From positions 1 to 64,000 of the forward strand of contig JBKBLI010000005.1 in assembly GCA_046296435.1 (NCBI GenBank): a stretch of DNA of 64,000 nucleotides. The letters are read 5' to 3'. The DNA comes from M3007 sp046296435 (GTDB lineage Bacteria; Bacteroidota; Bacteroidia; Chitinophagales; Saprospiraceae). The position numbers and the translations under genes are program-made. The notes below the pieces were generated by a model that was not told the DNA's origin, ran no database searches, and worked only from the letters and a program-made list of their open reading frames with translations. Below, piece after piece: positions 33,387 to 42,097 of the stretch (position 1 is its first letter; the number at the start of each line of letters is the position of its first letter).

Positions 33387-34165
33387 TGGAATTGCTGCCT
33401 GTTGCGTTGGTTTCCTTGACTGCGTTTGCGGCGGCCGTGCTGACTTTCTTCTCGGGATTTGGCCTGGGTACCTTGTTGATGCCCGTGATGGCCTTGTTTT
33501 TTCCGGTCGAAACGGCGGTAGGCATGACCGGGGTGGCGCATCTGTTCAATAATCTGTTCAAACTCGGGTTGACTGGTCGGCATGCCGACAAGGCCACGTT
33601 GTTGCGATTTGGCGCGCCGGCGATACCGGCGGCACTTGCGGGCGCATGGCTGCTGTTGAGTCTGGGTAAGTTGCCGGACTTATTTAAGTATGACATGTTC
33701 GGAAAGGAGTTTGGCGTTTCGCCGCTCAAGTTCACCATATCAACCTTACTGCTGATCTTTGCCGCCCTGGAGTGGAATCCGCGATTCCGGAGCAGCCTGA
33801 TAGCGCGCAAACACCTGGCGTTTGGCGGCGCGCTCAGCGGTTTTTTTGGCGGGTTGTCCGGGCATCAGGGCGCATTGCGCAGCGCTTTTCTGATCAAAGC
33901 GGGTTTGTCGAAGGAGGCGTTTGTGGGGACCGGCGTCGTGGTCTCCGCTCTGATCGATCTGACGCGGGTGTGCGTGTATGGCGCAGGCGGCCTGGGCGAC
34001 CTGTCGGGACGGCTTGTTTGGGTGGTTTCGGCTACCCTTTCGGCCATGTTTGGCGCTTATGTTGGGCACAGACTGCTAAAAAAAGTAACTTTGCGCTTTG
34101 TACAGCGGTTTGTAGCCCTGATGCTCGCCATGCTTGCCTTGGCGATGGGCGCCGGCTGGATCTAA
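33386..34165 (+). CDS. TSUP (TauE/SafE)-family membrane transporter
   Basis: 259 residues with about eight hydrophobic helices in two halves, each with a Gly-rich turn: FFSGFGLGTLLMPVMALFF near the N-terminus and GALSGFFGGLSGHQGALRS in the middle. The family exports sulfite, sulfoacetate or other organosulfur anions. No sulfur genes are adjacent, so the cargo is open. Translationally coupled to the SDR gene. Confidence 0.87.
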   Translation: MELLPVALVSLTAFAAAVLTFFSGFGLGTLLMPVMALFFPVETAVGMTGVAHLFNNLFKLGLTGRHADKATLLRFGAPAIPAALAGAWLLLSLGKLPDLFKYDMFGKEFGVSPLKFTISTLLLIFAALEWNPRFRSSLIARKHLAFGGALSGFFGGLSGHQGALRSAFLIKAGLSKEAFVGTGVVVSALIDLTRVCVYGAGGLGDLSGRLVWVVSATLSAMFGAYVGHRLLKKVTLRFVQRFVALMLAMLALAMGAGWI

Positions 34166-34186
34166 TCCTGTCCTCAATTACGACAC

Positions 34187-35143
34187 ATGGTATCTGTAGA
34201 AAAAGCGGCAGAGATCATACGCGGGGGCGGCGTAGTTGCCTTCCCGACCGAGACGGTGTACGGTCTCGGCGCCAACGCTTTGGATCCGGTCGCTGTAGCC
34301 CGCATATTTGCGCTCAAGGCAAGGCCCGCATTCGACCCCTTGATTGTGCACGTAAGTTCGCTATCCGGCATGCTCCCGCTGATCAAAGGGCCTGTTCCAG
34401 CCTTGGCGATCGCCTTAGCGGAGCGTTTTTGGCCCGGCCCGCTGACGATGGTGCTCGACAAAAGCGATGCGACGCCGGACATCGTCACGGCGGGTCTGAA
34501 GCGGGTCGGTATCAGGGCGCCCCGTCATCCCCTTGCTTTGGCTTTGCTCGAAGCGGCCGGGTGTCCGATAGCCGCTCCAAGCGCCAACAAATTTGGCAGA
34601 GTCAGCCCGACTACGGCCCAACATGTGCGTCGCCAACTGCCCGAATTGGAGTGTGTATTGGATGGCGGCCCTTGCCAAGTAGGTATTGAATCAACGGTTG
34701 TCGCCCTGCACGACGACGGATTCGAATTGTTGCGCCCCGGCTTTGTCACGCCTGAGCAACTGCTCGAAGTTGCGCCTCAGTCCGGCCGCAACACCGCTGC
34801 TGATTTGGTGTCGCCGGGCTTGTTGTTGTCGCATTATAGCCCCGAAAAGCCTGTGTACATAGAGGGTGAAGCGCAACTGCGTGCGGATACCGACAGAGGG
34901 GTTTATCTGTCGTTTAGCGGCAAGGCCCCTGAGGGTTATGCGCGGGTTGAATACCTGTCGCGCGACAGCGACCTGACGGAGGCTGCCGCCAATCTGTTTG
35001 GCGCATTGCATCGATTGGAGGAGTCCGCAGAGGCGTTCATGGTGGTCGAAGCTCTGCCCGAGCGAGGACTGGGCGTGGCCATCATGGATCGGCTTCGCAA
35101 GGCGGCATACCGCTACCAACAGAATGACCCGCAAACCCATTGA
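34187..35143 (+). CDS. L-threonylcarbamoyladenylate synthase (Sua5 type)
   Basis: 318 residues. It condenses threonine, bicarbonate and ATP to threonylcarbamoyl-AMP, the first step of t6A formation at A37 of ANN-reading tRNAs. FPTETVYGLGANA, the LKARPAFDPLIVH region, GVRA-like GIRAPRHPLA and PIAAPSANKFGRVSPTTA are diagnostic. The extra C-terminal Sua5 domain (SPGLLLSHYSPEKPVYI onwards) is present, unlike the short TsaC form. It lies 22 nt after the TSUP gene. Confidence 0.95.
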   Translation: MVSVEKAAEIIRGGGVVAFPTETVYGLGANALDPVAVARIFALKARPAFDPLIVHVSSLSGMLPLIKGPVPALAIALAERFWPGPLTMVLDKSDATPDIVTAGLKRVGIRAPRHPLALALLEAAGCPIAAPSANKFGRVSPTTAQHVRRQLPELECVLDGGPCQVGIESTVVALHDDGFELLRPGFVTPEQLLEVAPQSGRNTAADLVSPGLLLSHYSPEKPVYIEGEAQLRADTDRGVYLSFSGKAPEGYARVEYLSRDSDLTEAAANLFGALHRLEESAEAFMVVEALPERGLGVAIMDRLRKAAYRYQQNDPQTH

Positions 35144-35234
35144 GGCATGCCCGATACCTTGCTCCTGCCCTGTCCCATTGCCCTTTTGCCGAGCGCTTGT
35201 CCGACTCGCCGCTCAATTCCCCAACAGTTGAAAC

Positions 35235-36077
35235 ATGCTCCGCTCACTTTTTTCGATCCGCAAAGCGCCTAAGGACTTCGCATTTGTCGGCGCCGATATT
35301 CATGCGCATCTCATCCCGGGTATCGACGACGGCCCTGAGAATACCGACGATGCCTTGTATCTTGCCGGCGCGTTGCGCGATCTTGGATTCAAGCGTCTGA
35401 CGGCCACGCCGCACAGCAGCGAGCGCTATTCGAACCAACGCGACGAGATACTTGCAGCCGGCGAGCGGTGGCGGGAGCTCGTTTGGTCGCGCTACCCGGG
35501 TATGCCGTTGTCTGTGGCGAGCGAATATCGTTTGGATGAGACTTTTCCCGCTTATATCGCCGACGAAGAGGGCTTGCTGACGTTAGGGGCGGAGGGCCGA
35601 TTTGTATTGGTGGAGATGCCTTTTGTCGGCGCGCCGCTCACTTTAGAGCAGGATATTTTCACGCTAAAGGCCAAGGGATACCAGATTGTATTGGCGCATC
35701 CTGAGCGATACCTTTTTATGGCGGAAAATGCAGCCGCCTATGGGCTTTTGCGCGAAAAGGGTTGTCTGTTTCAGTTGAATTTAATTTCCTTTTCAGGCCA
35801 TTACGGCGCGCCTGCGTTGCGCAACGCGCATTTTCTGCTCAAGAGAGGNNNNNNNNNNNNNNNNNNNNNNNNNNNNNNNNNNNNNNNNNNNNNNNNNNNN
35901 NNNNNNNNNNNNNNNNNNNNNNNNNNNNNNNNNNNNNNNNNNNNNNNNTGGGTGGATTATCTGGCGAGCGACGCCCACCGCGAGCAACACATCGCCGCGT
36001 TGAAACGAGTCGCTCAGGATGCGCAAACCATGCGGCTTTTGTCGGCGGCGCCTATTCAGAACCACCAATTTTTATGA
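35235..36077 (+). CDS. CpsB/YwqE-family PHP-type tyrosine phosphatase (gapped)
   Basis: A PHP-superfamily metalloenzyme of the capsule-linked protein tyrosine phosphatase group. DIHAHLIPGIDDGPE at the N-terminus carries metal ligands; TATPHSSERY, LVEMPFVG, VLAHPERYLFM and, past the gap, YLASDAHRE follow in the usual order. One hundred N at 35849-35948 hide about 33 residues; both sides are in the same frame. It usually dephosphorylates a Wzc/BY-kinase partner, which is not in this window. The stop overlaps the next start (ATGA 36074-36077). Confidence 0.88.
   Translation: MLRSLFSIRKAPKDFAFVGADIHAHLIPGIDDGPENTDDALYLAGALRDLGFKRLTATPHSSERYSNQRDEILAAGERWRELVWSRYPGMPLSVASEYRLDETFPAYIADEEGLLTLGAEGRFVLVEMPFVGAPLTLEQDIFTLKAKGYQIVLAHPERYLFMAENAAAYGLLREKGCLFQLNLISFSGHYGAPALRNAHFLLKRXXXXXXXXXXXXXXXXXXXXXXXXXXXXXXXXXXWVDYLASDAHREQHIAALKRVAQDAQTMRLLSAAPIQNHQFL
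35849..35948. other. Assembly gap (100 N)
   Basis: One hundred unresolved bases inside the CpsB-like gene. The flanks read in one frame, so the gap length may be right or wrong by a multiple of three. Confidence 0.99.
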
Positions 36078-36847
36078 AAAAAAAGATTCGCTTTATGCTC
36101 TTGGCGGCCATCATGTGCTGCGCCGCTTCGTGTATCAGGTACAAGCAACTGGCCAACTTCAGCGAAGGGGCCGAGTTGCAATCGGGCCTCATCGAGACGG
36201 TATCCGCGCCGTATCTGATTCAGGCGCATGACCCTTTGCGTATTGTGATCTCTGTGGGCGACGCGGATCAGAGCAATCCGTTTGCGCTTGCGGGGCAGTT
36301 GCAGGGCGTGACGGCGGCAGGGCAGTTTCTCCATCCCACGCATACGGTGGATGCTGAAGGGCGCATACAACTTCCGCTGATTGGCAGCGTTCGGGTAGCT
36401 GGATTGGACGTCAATGCGGCAAGCGATACCCTTAGCAGGCGTATCCAGATGTACTTTGTCAATCCGGTAGTGAGTATCCGCGTGACGCATTTCCGCTACA
36501 CGCTGTTGGGCGAGGTGCGTACGCCCGGTACGTTTACGTCCAATCGGGAGCGGATCAGCATACTGGAGGCTTTGGGTTTGGCCGGCGACCTGACCAACTA
36601 CGCCGACAGGCGCCGGATTCTGGTCGTGCGAGAGTCGGCCGGCGAACGGCGATTCGCCTACATTGATTTGCATGCGCGCGACGTGTTCAAGTCGCCGTAT
36701 TACTATCTTCAGCCTGGCGACGTGGTGTATGTCGAGCCTTTGCGCGCTAAGGTGGGCTCCGTGAGCGATCAGGCCAACAAAGTGCTGCCTTACTTGTCGC
36801 TGAGCGCCGTGTTGCTCAACCTGCTGATCATTTTGGGTCGGCCCTGA
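36074..36847 (+). CDS. Polysaccharide export lipoprotein (Wza-like)
   Basis: 257 residues with a lipoprotein signal (FMLLAAIMCCAASC). The Poly_export domain (YLIQAHDPLRIVISVGD, then VDAEGRIQLPLIGSVRVAG) and one SLBB domain (VRTPGTFTSNRERISILEAL) match the Wza/BexD family, outer-membrane channels for exopolysaccharide. A hydrophobic C-terminus (LSLSAVLLNLLIILG) may be a membrane helix, as often in Bacteroidota members. Coupled to the CpsB-like gene, but the BY-kinase and the rest of the capsule locus are missing here. Confidence 0.9.
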   Translation: MKKKIRFMLLAAIMCCAASCIRYKQLANFSEGAELQSGLIETVSAPYLIQAHDPLRIVISVGDADQSNPFALAGQLQGVTAAGQFLHPTHTVDAEGRIQLPLIGSVRVAGLDVNAASDTLSRRIQMYFVNPVVSIRVTHFRYTLLGEVRTPGTFTSNRERISILEALGLAGDLTNYADRRRILVVRESAGERRFAYIDLHARDVFKSPYYYLQPGDVVYVEPLRAKVGSVSDQANKVLPYLSLSAVLLNLLIILGRP

Positions 36848-36852
36848 GGCGC

Positions 36853-38379
36853 TCAGGACCCGGCTATACGCAGTATTTCCTCTACGTATTCGCGGTGATT
36901 GGCCAGGCGCGGCACTTTACTTTGGCTGCCCAAGTTGCCGCGTTTTTGCAGCCAACGCACAAAGGTGCCCGGCGGAACTACATGCATGCGAAGGCGATCG
37001 AGCGCCATATCCCTAAAGCGTTTAGCTTCGTAGTCGGAGTTGATGCGCTGCAGATTTTGATCGAGAGCATAGTTGAAAAGTTCGATATCGCCGGGCGCCT
37101 TGGCAAATTCGATGACCCATTCGTGGCCGCCTTTGCCATTTTGAGCGTTCGAGAAATACAGGGGCGCCGCCGTGTATTCGTTGACCACCGCGTCGAAGCG
37201 CGAGCAGGTCTCTGCCAGGGCCTTATCGGTGTCGCCAATCATCACTTCTTCGCCGAAAGCGTTGATGTATTGTTTGGTGCGTCCGGTAATGCGGAAGCAA
37301 TGCGGATTTTTGCGGGTAAATACGATGGTGTCGCCTGTCTGATAGCGCGCAAGGCCGTTATTGGCGGTGATGACCAAGGCATAGTTTTTGCCGATTTGCA
37401 CATCCGATACTGTAGCCGCCTGGGGGAAAGGCTCGTTCCAGAACTCGACCGGCACAAATTCGTAGAACACGCCATTGTCAGTCAGCAGGAGCATATCGTT
37501 CGACTTCAGGTCGCACTGCGCGCCGAAAAAGCCTTCAGAGGCGTTATATATTTCCTGATAAGCAAAGCTATTGTTCGGAATAAGTTCGCGGAATATATTC
37601 CGGTATGGGTCAAAGCCCACGCCGCCGTGCATGTATGCCTGAAGGTGGGGCCATACCTCGAGCATATGGCGCTTGCCGGTAATCTCGAGGATGCGCCGGA
37701 ACAAGACGATCAGCCAGGTGGGCACGCCCCCGAACATGGCAATATCGTCGCGCCAAGCGGTCTGATGGGCAATTTTTTCAATTTTTTGTTCAAAATTAGC
37801 GCCCAGCGCCGTGTCGAAATCTACGGCGTAAAAAGCCTTGCCGATGGCGGGCATGTGATAGGTCATCAGGGCGCTGATGTCGCCAAAGCGCGTATGGGCA
37901 TATTCCGGTAGCGACTGAAAAGATCCGGGCAGCAGGACATTTTTTCGCCTGAAAATCTCCATGTCCGGGCGGTTGTGGTATAGGAGCGACATGGCGTCCC
38001 AACTGCCCGAGATATGGCATCCGTACAGGTTGCCATAGGGGACGGGTATAAACTTGCTTTTGTCGCTGGTAGTACCGCTGCTTTTGCTGTACCAACCGAT
38101 TCGCCCGGGCCACAGCACGTTAGGCTCGCCAAGCATCATGCGGCGTATGTCTGCGCGAAAGTCTTCGTATTCGCGCACCGGAATGCTCGACGCAAAGCGT
38201 TCGTAACTTCGAATTCTTCCGAAGCCGTACCTTCGCCCCTGTTCGGTATTTCGGGCAGCGTCAAGAATCTTAAAGAGCCGGCGTTCCTGCACTTCATCGG
38301 GACGGGTCATCCATGCCTCAATCCGGTGCATGCGCAATGCGAGATACTTTTTGACGATTTCGTTGACGAGTCGCTTCAT
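36853..38379 (-). CDS. GH3-family acyl-acid amido synthetase-like protein
   Basis: 508 residues, the usual size for bacterial GH3 proteins. GH3 enzymes adenylate carboxylic acids and, in plants, couple them to amino acids (auxin, jasmonate). The ATP motif is YSKSSGTTSDKSKFIPVP; ASEGFFGAQCDL and FVPVEFWNE are family strands; GLARYQTGDTIVFTRKNP and RTKQYINAFGEEVMIGD match the C-terminal half. The bacterial substrate is unknown. The stop lies 5 bases from the Wza-like gene stop (convergent). A TACCTTTG element (CAAAGGTA 38491-38498) could be its -7 box, with a leader of about 100 nt. Confidence 0.9.
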   Translation of the reverse strand: MKRLVNEIVKKYLALRMHRIEAWMTRPDEVQERRLFKILDAARNTEQGRRYGFGRIRSYERFASSIPVREYEDFRADIRRMMLGEPNVLWPGRIGWYSKSSGTTSDKSKFIPVPYGNLYGCHISGSWDAMSLLYHNRPDMEIFRRKNVLLPGSFQSLPEYAHTRFGDISALMTYHMPAIGKAFYAVDFDTALGANFEQKIEKIAHQTAWRDDIAMFGGVPTWLIVLFRRILEITGKRHMLEVWPHLQAYMHGGVGFDPYRNIFRELIPNNSFAYQEIYNASEGFFGAQCDLKSNDMLLLTDNGVFYEFVPVEFWNEPFPQAATVSDVQIGKNYALVITANNGLARYQTGDTIVFTRKNPHCFRITGRTKQYINAFGEEVMIGDTDKALAETCSRFDAVVNEYTAAPLYFSNAQNGKGGHEWVIEFAKAPGDIELFNYALDQNLQRINSDYEAKRFRDMALDRLRMHVVPPGTFVRWLQKRGNLGSQSKVPRLANHREYVEEILRIAGS

Positions 38380-38503
38380 ATCTGCTGCTGATTATGAAAA
38401 ATAAAAATTTTGCCGCTCCCCTAATGATCCAAACTACTTGGTTGAGGATTGTGGAACCAGTTTTTTCGCTTTTGCATCAGTTTTTCACAACAAAGGTATA
38501 AAA

Positions 38504-38950
38504 ATGCAAGACCTTGTTATTAGATTTGTAAAAAAAAGTGATATGCCTGCAGTTTTCAGACTGGTACAGGCTCTGGCCGATTACGAGAAGGCCCCCCACG
38601 AAGTGCTGACCTCGCCCGACGAATACCTCGCCGATTACGAGGCTGGTCGCTTCGAGTGTTTGGTAGCCGAACATGCCGCTGAGGTGATCGGTATGGCCTT
38701 GTTCTTCAATGCTTACTCGACCTGGAAGGGAAAAATGTTGTATCTTGACGATTTAGTCGTGGCGCAGGAATATCGGGGCAAGGGAGTGGGCCAGGCTCTT
38801 TACGACGCCTTTATTACATTGGCTTCCGAGCGTGGCTGTCGATTAGCCAAGTGGCAGGTACTCGAGTGGAATACGCCCGCCGTGCGTTTTTACGAACGCA
38901 ACGGGGCGATTATCGAAACCGACTGGTGGAACGTAAAGCGCCTTTTGTGA
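38504..38950 (+). CDS. GNAT-family N-acetyltransferase
   Basis: 148 residues from the ATG at 38504. The acetyl-CoA loop is EYRGKGVGQALYDAF, preceded by the beta4 strand MLYLDDLVVAQ. LADYEKAPHEVLTS and the C-terminal FYERNGAIIETDWWNVKRL resemble diamine/spermidine acetyltransferases (SSAT group). Polyamine or related amine acetylation is a fair guess. Confidence 0.9.
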   Translation: MQDLVIRFVKKSDMPAVFRLVQALADYEKAPHEVLTSPDEYLADYEAGRFECLVAEHAAEVIGMALFFNAYSTWKGKMLYLDDLVVAQEYRGKGVGQALYDAFITLASERGCRLAKWQVLEWNTPAVRFYERNGAIIETDWWNVKRLL

Positions 38951-39147
38951 GTGCCTGAGCGCCGCGCCAATGTCTCGATATGCGCCGCTGTAGCGGCCAA
39001 ATGACCTTGTTGGAGCCGTCCGGCTTGTCTATCCCTCAAAACAACGTACATTTGTGCGCTTCGGGCGCTGTGCATCGGCCTCAGCCCCCCCTTGCCCCTC
39101 GCCCCTCTCTCCTCCGCGTCCTTGTCGCCAAGCCCAAGCCTTATTTT

Positions 39148-41022
39148 ATGTGGAGATATATTCTGTTTCTGGGAGTCATATGGCTCTTTGGCGCGCTTCG
39201 GTCAGAAGCGCAGTCGGACTTGTACATGCACCGCAATCTGCAACGCGCCTACGACAACGGCACGCGTAGCTTAGACGGCAAGCCCGGCCCTAACTATTGG
39301 CAAAACCGCGCAAAGTACCGCATCGATGCGCGGGTAGATGTGAAAAAACGCCGCATTAGCGGCGATGCCCGGATCACGTATTACAACAACAGCCCCGATA
39401 CGCTGCGCACGCTGCGCCTCAAGTTGCAACACGACCGCTATCGTAAAGGCGCTTTGCGCTCCTCTGACGTCAATCCCGCCGATGTGAGCGACGAGGGTAC
39501 GCGCATCTCGCGCCTGAGCCTCGACGGCAAGCCCTTTGGCAAGGACGACCAACGCCGGTTTGCCACATTCATGGATCTGCGCCTGGGCGACCGCTTCATC
39601 GCGCCAGGCGACTCGGCAAGCCTCGAGATCAAATGGGAATATACGGCGCCCGGCGATAAGCGCGCTACCCGCGAATGCTTCTGCGATCCGAATACGTTTT
39701 TTATACCCTATTGGTATCCGCAGATAGCCGTCTATGACGATCTGCGCGGCTGGGCGCCTACGCCGTATGCAGGGCAGCAGGAGTTTTACCACGATTTTGC
39801 CGATTATGACGTACGCATCGCCGTACCCAAAGGCTATATGGTTTGGGCGACGGGCGAGTGGCAAAACGCCGCGCAGATGCTTCGGCCAGCCGTGTTGGAG
39901 AAGTGGAAATCAGCGCATCTCAGAGACGAGGTCGTTTCGATATTTACCGAAGCCGAAATGCGCAAGGGAGCGCCTTTTGTTCCGCTCAAAGAGCATGTGT
40001 TTCATTACATCGCGCGCGATGTGCCGGATTTTACTTTTGCCGGTTCGAATCACTACAATTGGGATGCCGCTTCAGTTGAGGTGGATGCCGCTTCCAAGCG
40101 CCGCACTTTGGTCAATGCGGCATACAACAGCACCTCGCAGGATTTTTACAAAGTGTGCCAGATTGCCCGCGACGGTATTCGGCTAATGAGCAATTGGCAG
40201 CCCGGTTATCCCTTCCCGTATCCCTGCATGACGGTCTTCAACGGAAACGACGGTATGGAGTATCCCATGATGGTCAACGACGCCAGCGTAAGCATGAACG
40301 CGGTAACCGGATTGACCGTACACGAGGTGGCGCACACCTATTTCCCGTTTATGATGGGTATCAACGAGCAGGAGTACGCCTGGATGGACGAGGGCTGGGC
40401 CTCATTCTTTGATTTTTTGCTCACCGATACGCTCACCGGCGGCAAGCAGGGTAACGTGCGGGGCTACGGCGTCGTTGCAGGTACAGATTTTGACGTGCCG
40501 CCGATGGCGCGATCCAGTTTCCTGAGCGGTCAGGCATATCGGGTGGCTTCTTACTCGCGTCCTCAGGCCGCTTACCTCACCCTGTTGGACCAACTGGGCT
40601 ACGAGACCTTCCATCGCTGTATGACGACTTACATGGATCGCTGGAAAAGCAAGCACCCCATGCCTTACGATTTCTTTTTTACCTGGAACGACGTATCGGG
40701 GCAAGATCTCAACTGGTTTTGGAAACCTTGGTTCTTCGAATGGGGGTATCCTGATCTGGCCATTGCAGGTATCGAACAAATGGCCGACGGAACCGAAGTG
40801 CTGATCATTGACCGAATCGGCTTATTGCCCGTGCCCCTGCGGCTCGAAATGGAGTACATAGACGGCGCTAAGGAAGTCGTCAAACACCGCCCCGAAATCT
40901 GGAAGGACGGAAAAACAAAATTTGCCATAATTTTGCCCCGAGATAAAACGCTTCAGCGCGCGCGACTGGGCGACAGAACCATCCCCGACAGCAACCCGCA
41001 GAACAACGTCTGGAGTAGGTGA
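39148..41022 (+). CDS. M1-family metallopeptidase
   Basis: 624 residues; the start at 39148 gives a signal peptide (MWRYILFLGVIWLFGAL, cut near SEAQS). The zinc site is HEVAH at 392-396 with the third ligand Glu 415 in WMDEGWASF, exactly 18 residues later as in M1 gluzincins. The exopeptidase motif GAMEN is altered to GMEYP, so peptide specificity may differ from classical aminopeptidase N. The N-terminal beta-barrel domain (RYRIDARVDVKKRRISGDAR-type strand) is present. Periplasmic or exported; no T9SS tail. Confidence 0.9.
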   Translation: MWRYILFLGVIWLFGALRSEAQSDLYMHRNLQRAYDNGTRSLDGKPGPNYWQNRAKYRIDARVDVKKRRISGDARITYYNNSPDTLRTLRLKLQHDRYRKGALRSSDVNPADVSDEGTRISRLSLDGKPFGKDDQRRFATFMDLRLGDRFIAPGDSASLEIKWEYTAPGDKRATRECFCDPNTFFIPYWYPQIAVYDDLRGWAPTPYAGQQEFYHDFADYDVRIAVPKGYMVWATGEWQNAAQMLRPAVLEKWKSAHLRDEVVSIFTEAEMRKGAPFVPLKEHVFHYIARDVPDFTFAGSNHYNWDAASVEVDAASKRRTLVNAAYNSTSQDFYKVCQIARDGIRLMSNWQPGYPFPYPCMTVFNGNDGMEYPMMVNDASVSMNAVTGLTVHEVAHTYFPFMMGINEQEYAWMDEGWASFFDFLLTDTLTGGKQGNVRGYGVVAGTDFDVPPMARSSFLSGQAYRVASYSRPQAAYLTLLDQLGYETFHRCMTTYMDRWKSKHPMPYDFFFTWNDVSGQDLNWFWKPWFFEWGYPDLAIAGIEQMADGTEVLIIDRIGLLPVPLRLEMEYIDGAKEVVKHRPEIWKDGKTKFAIILPRDKTLQRARLGDRTIPDSNPQNNVWSR

Positions 41023-41060
41023 TTTTTTCTTTTTTCACAAAATAAAACTTTGACAACGCC

Positions 41061-41696
41061 ATGAATATCAATAAACTCCTAACCTGGCTCCTCGTCGCGC
41101 TCATAGCGGGTCTAATGGTTGTGGCGGGCCTGGAAGTATGGAAAAACCGCGAGAGTCGCAAACGCCAGCAGGCGGAGGAAGAGACGATGCGGAAAGCCAT
41201 GCAAGACTACGGCATGATCCCCAGAGATACGCTCGACGCTGAGCGAAATAGCAGCTTCAGCGAGGCCGATAGCATGGGTATCGAGACCGGCGGCGCAAAC
41301 AGCGAGATCAACTACAGCGCGCCTACACAACCGGCGCCCGCCTCAGCCACTCCCGCTCCTCAGCCCGCTCCCGCCGCTACTCCCGCTCCTAAGTCCGCCG
41401 AAACCTCTGCCCAAACCTCCGCCAACCGGGAGTTCGACATGGATACGGATCGGCGCGACGGTCGCTATCGGGTGAGCGCAGGCTCGTTTACCAAAATAGC
41501 GGGCGCGCGCCGCAGGCTTGAGGAGGTCATCCGACTGGGGTACCACGAAGCCGAGATCGGACGCTACAATCGGGGTAAGTATGCGGTGGTGATCGTCAAG
41601 CGCACCGACAACCTCAACGAAGCCATCCGAATTGTGGACAAATTAGAGAGAAAGGGCATAGACGCCAACGTGATCGACCGAAAGCGCCGCAAATGA
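41061..41696 (+). CDS. SPOR-domain membrane protein
   Basis: 211 residues: one N-terminal transmembrane helix (LLTWLLVALIAGLMVVAGL), a charged coiled segment, a Pro/Ala-rich linker (PTQPAPASATPAPQPAP), and a C-terminal SPOR domain (GRYRVSAGSFTKIAGARRR, then YAVVIVKRTDNLNEAI). SPOR domains bind denuded glycan strands at division septa. It follows the M1 peptidase by 38 nt. Confidence 0.87.
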   Translation: MNINKLLTWLLVALIAGLMVVAGLEVWKNRESRKRQQAEEETMRKAMQDYGMIPRDTLDAERNSSFSEADSMGIETGGANSEINYSAPTQPAPASATPAPQPAPAATPAPKSAETSAQTSANREFDMDTDRRDGRYRVSAGSFTKIAGARRRLEEVIRLGYHEAEIGRYNRGKYAVVIVKRTDNLNEAIRIVDKLERKGIDANVIDRKRRK

Positions 41697-41815
41697 TTTT
41701 GCGCGGACAAAGGCTCAAGGAGTCCCAAAGTCGGACTGCATACTCAGGCATACCGTCAAAACGCCCAAGTGATTTTCTTTTTTTTTAAGCGTCAACTCAG
41801 GTTGACATTGCCGCC

Positions 41816-42097
41816 ATGCGATACACACAGAATACCCTCAAGAGGATAGAAGCCATACTCGGCGAACTCCAATACGAGGTTCGTTACGAAAAGGGACATT
41901 TCCAAAGCGGCTACTGTATCGTCGAGCAAAAACGCGTGGTCGTCGTCAATAAGTTTTTTGATGCAGAAGCGCGGATCAACTGTTTGCTAGATATTCTGGG
42001 CGCCCTTCAGTACGACCCGGGAGCTTTGTCAGAGACCTCGCGGGCGTGGCTCAAGCGCACAGACAAATCCGAAAATAACGACGCTCCCCAATCGTGA
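41816..42097 (+). CDS. Small conserved-type hypothetical protein
   Basis: 93 residues, cytosolic, with the layout helix-strand-strand-helix: LKRIEAILGELQYEVRYEKG, CIVEQKRVVVVNKFFDAEAR, INCLLDILGAL. The charge pattern is even and the last 15 residues look disordered. I recognise it as a recurrent small neighbour of metallo-beta-lactamase genes in Bacteroidota, without a function. Its stop overlaps a GTG start of the next gene by 4 nt (GTGA). Confidence 0.7.
   Translation: MRYTQNTLKRIEAILGELQYEVRYEKGHFQSGYCIVEQKRVVVVNKFFDAEARINCLLDILGALQYDPGALSETSRAWLKRTDKSENNDAPQS

Noticed and set aside
32514..34165. Sulfur-anion metabolism cluster, based on the TSUP transporter
   Set aside because: The neighbours are an SDR and Sua5; no sulfur-handling gene is present, so the cargo is unsupported.
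36853..41022. Biosynthetic cluster from GH3, GNAT and a peptidase
   Set aside because: The strands differ, spacing is wide and there are no scaffold enzymes; adjacency alone is not evidence.
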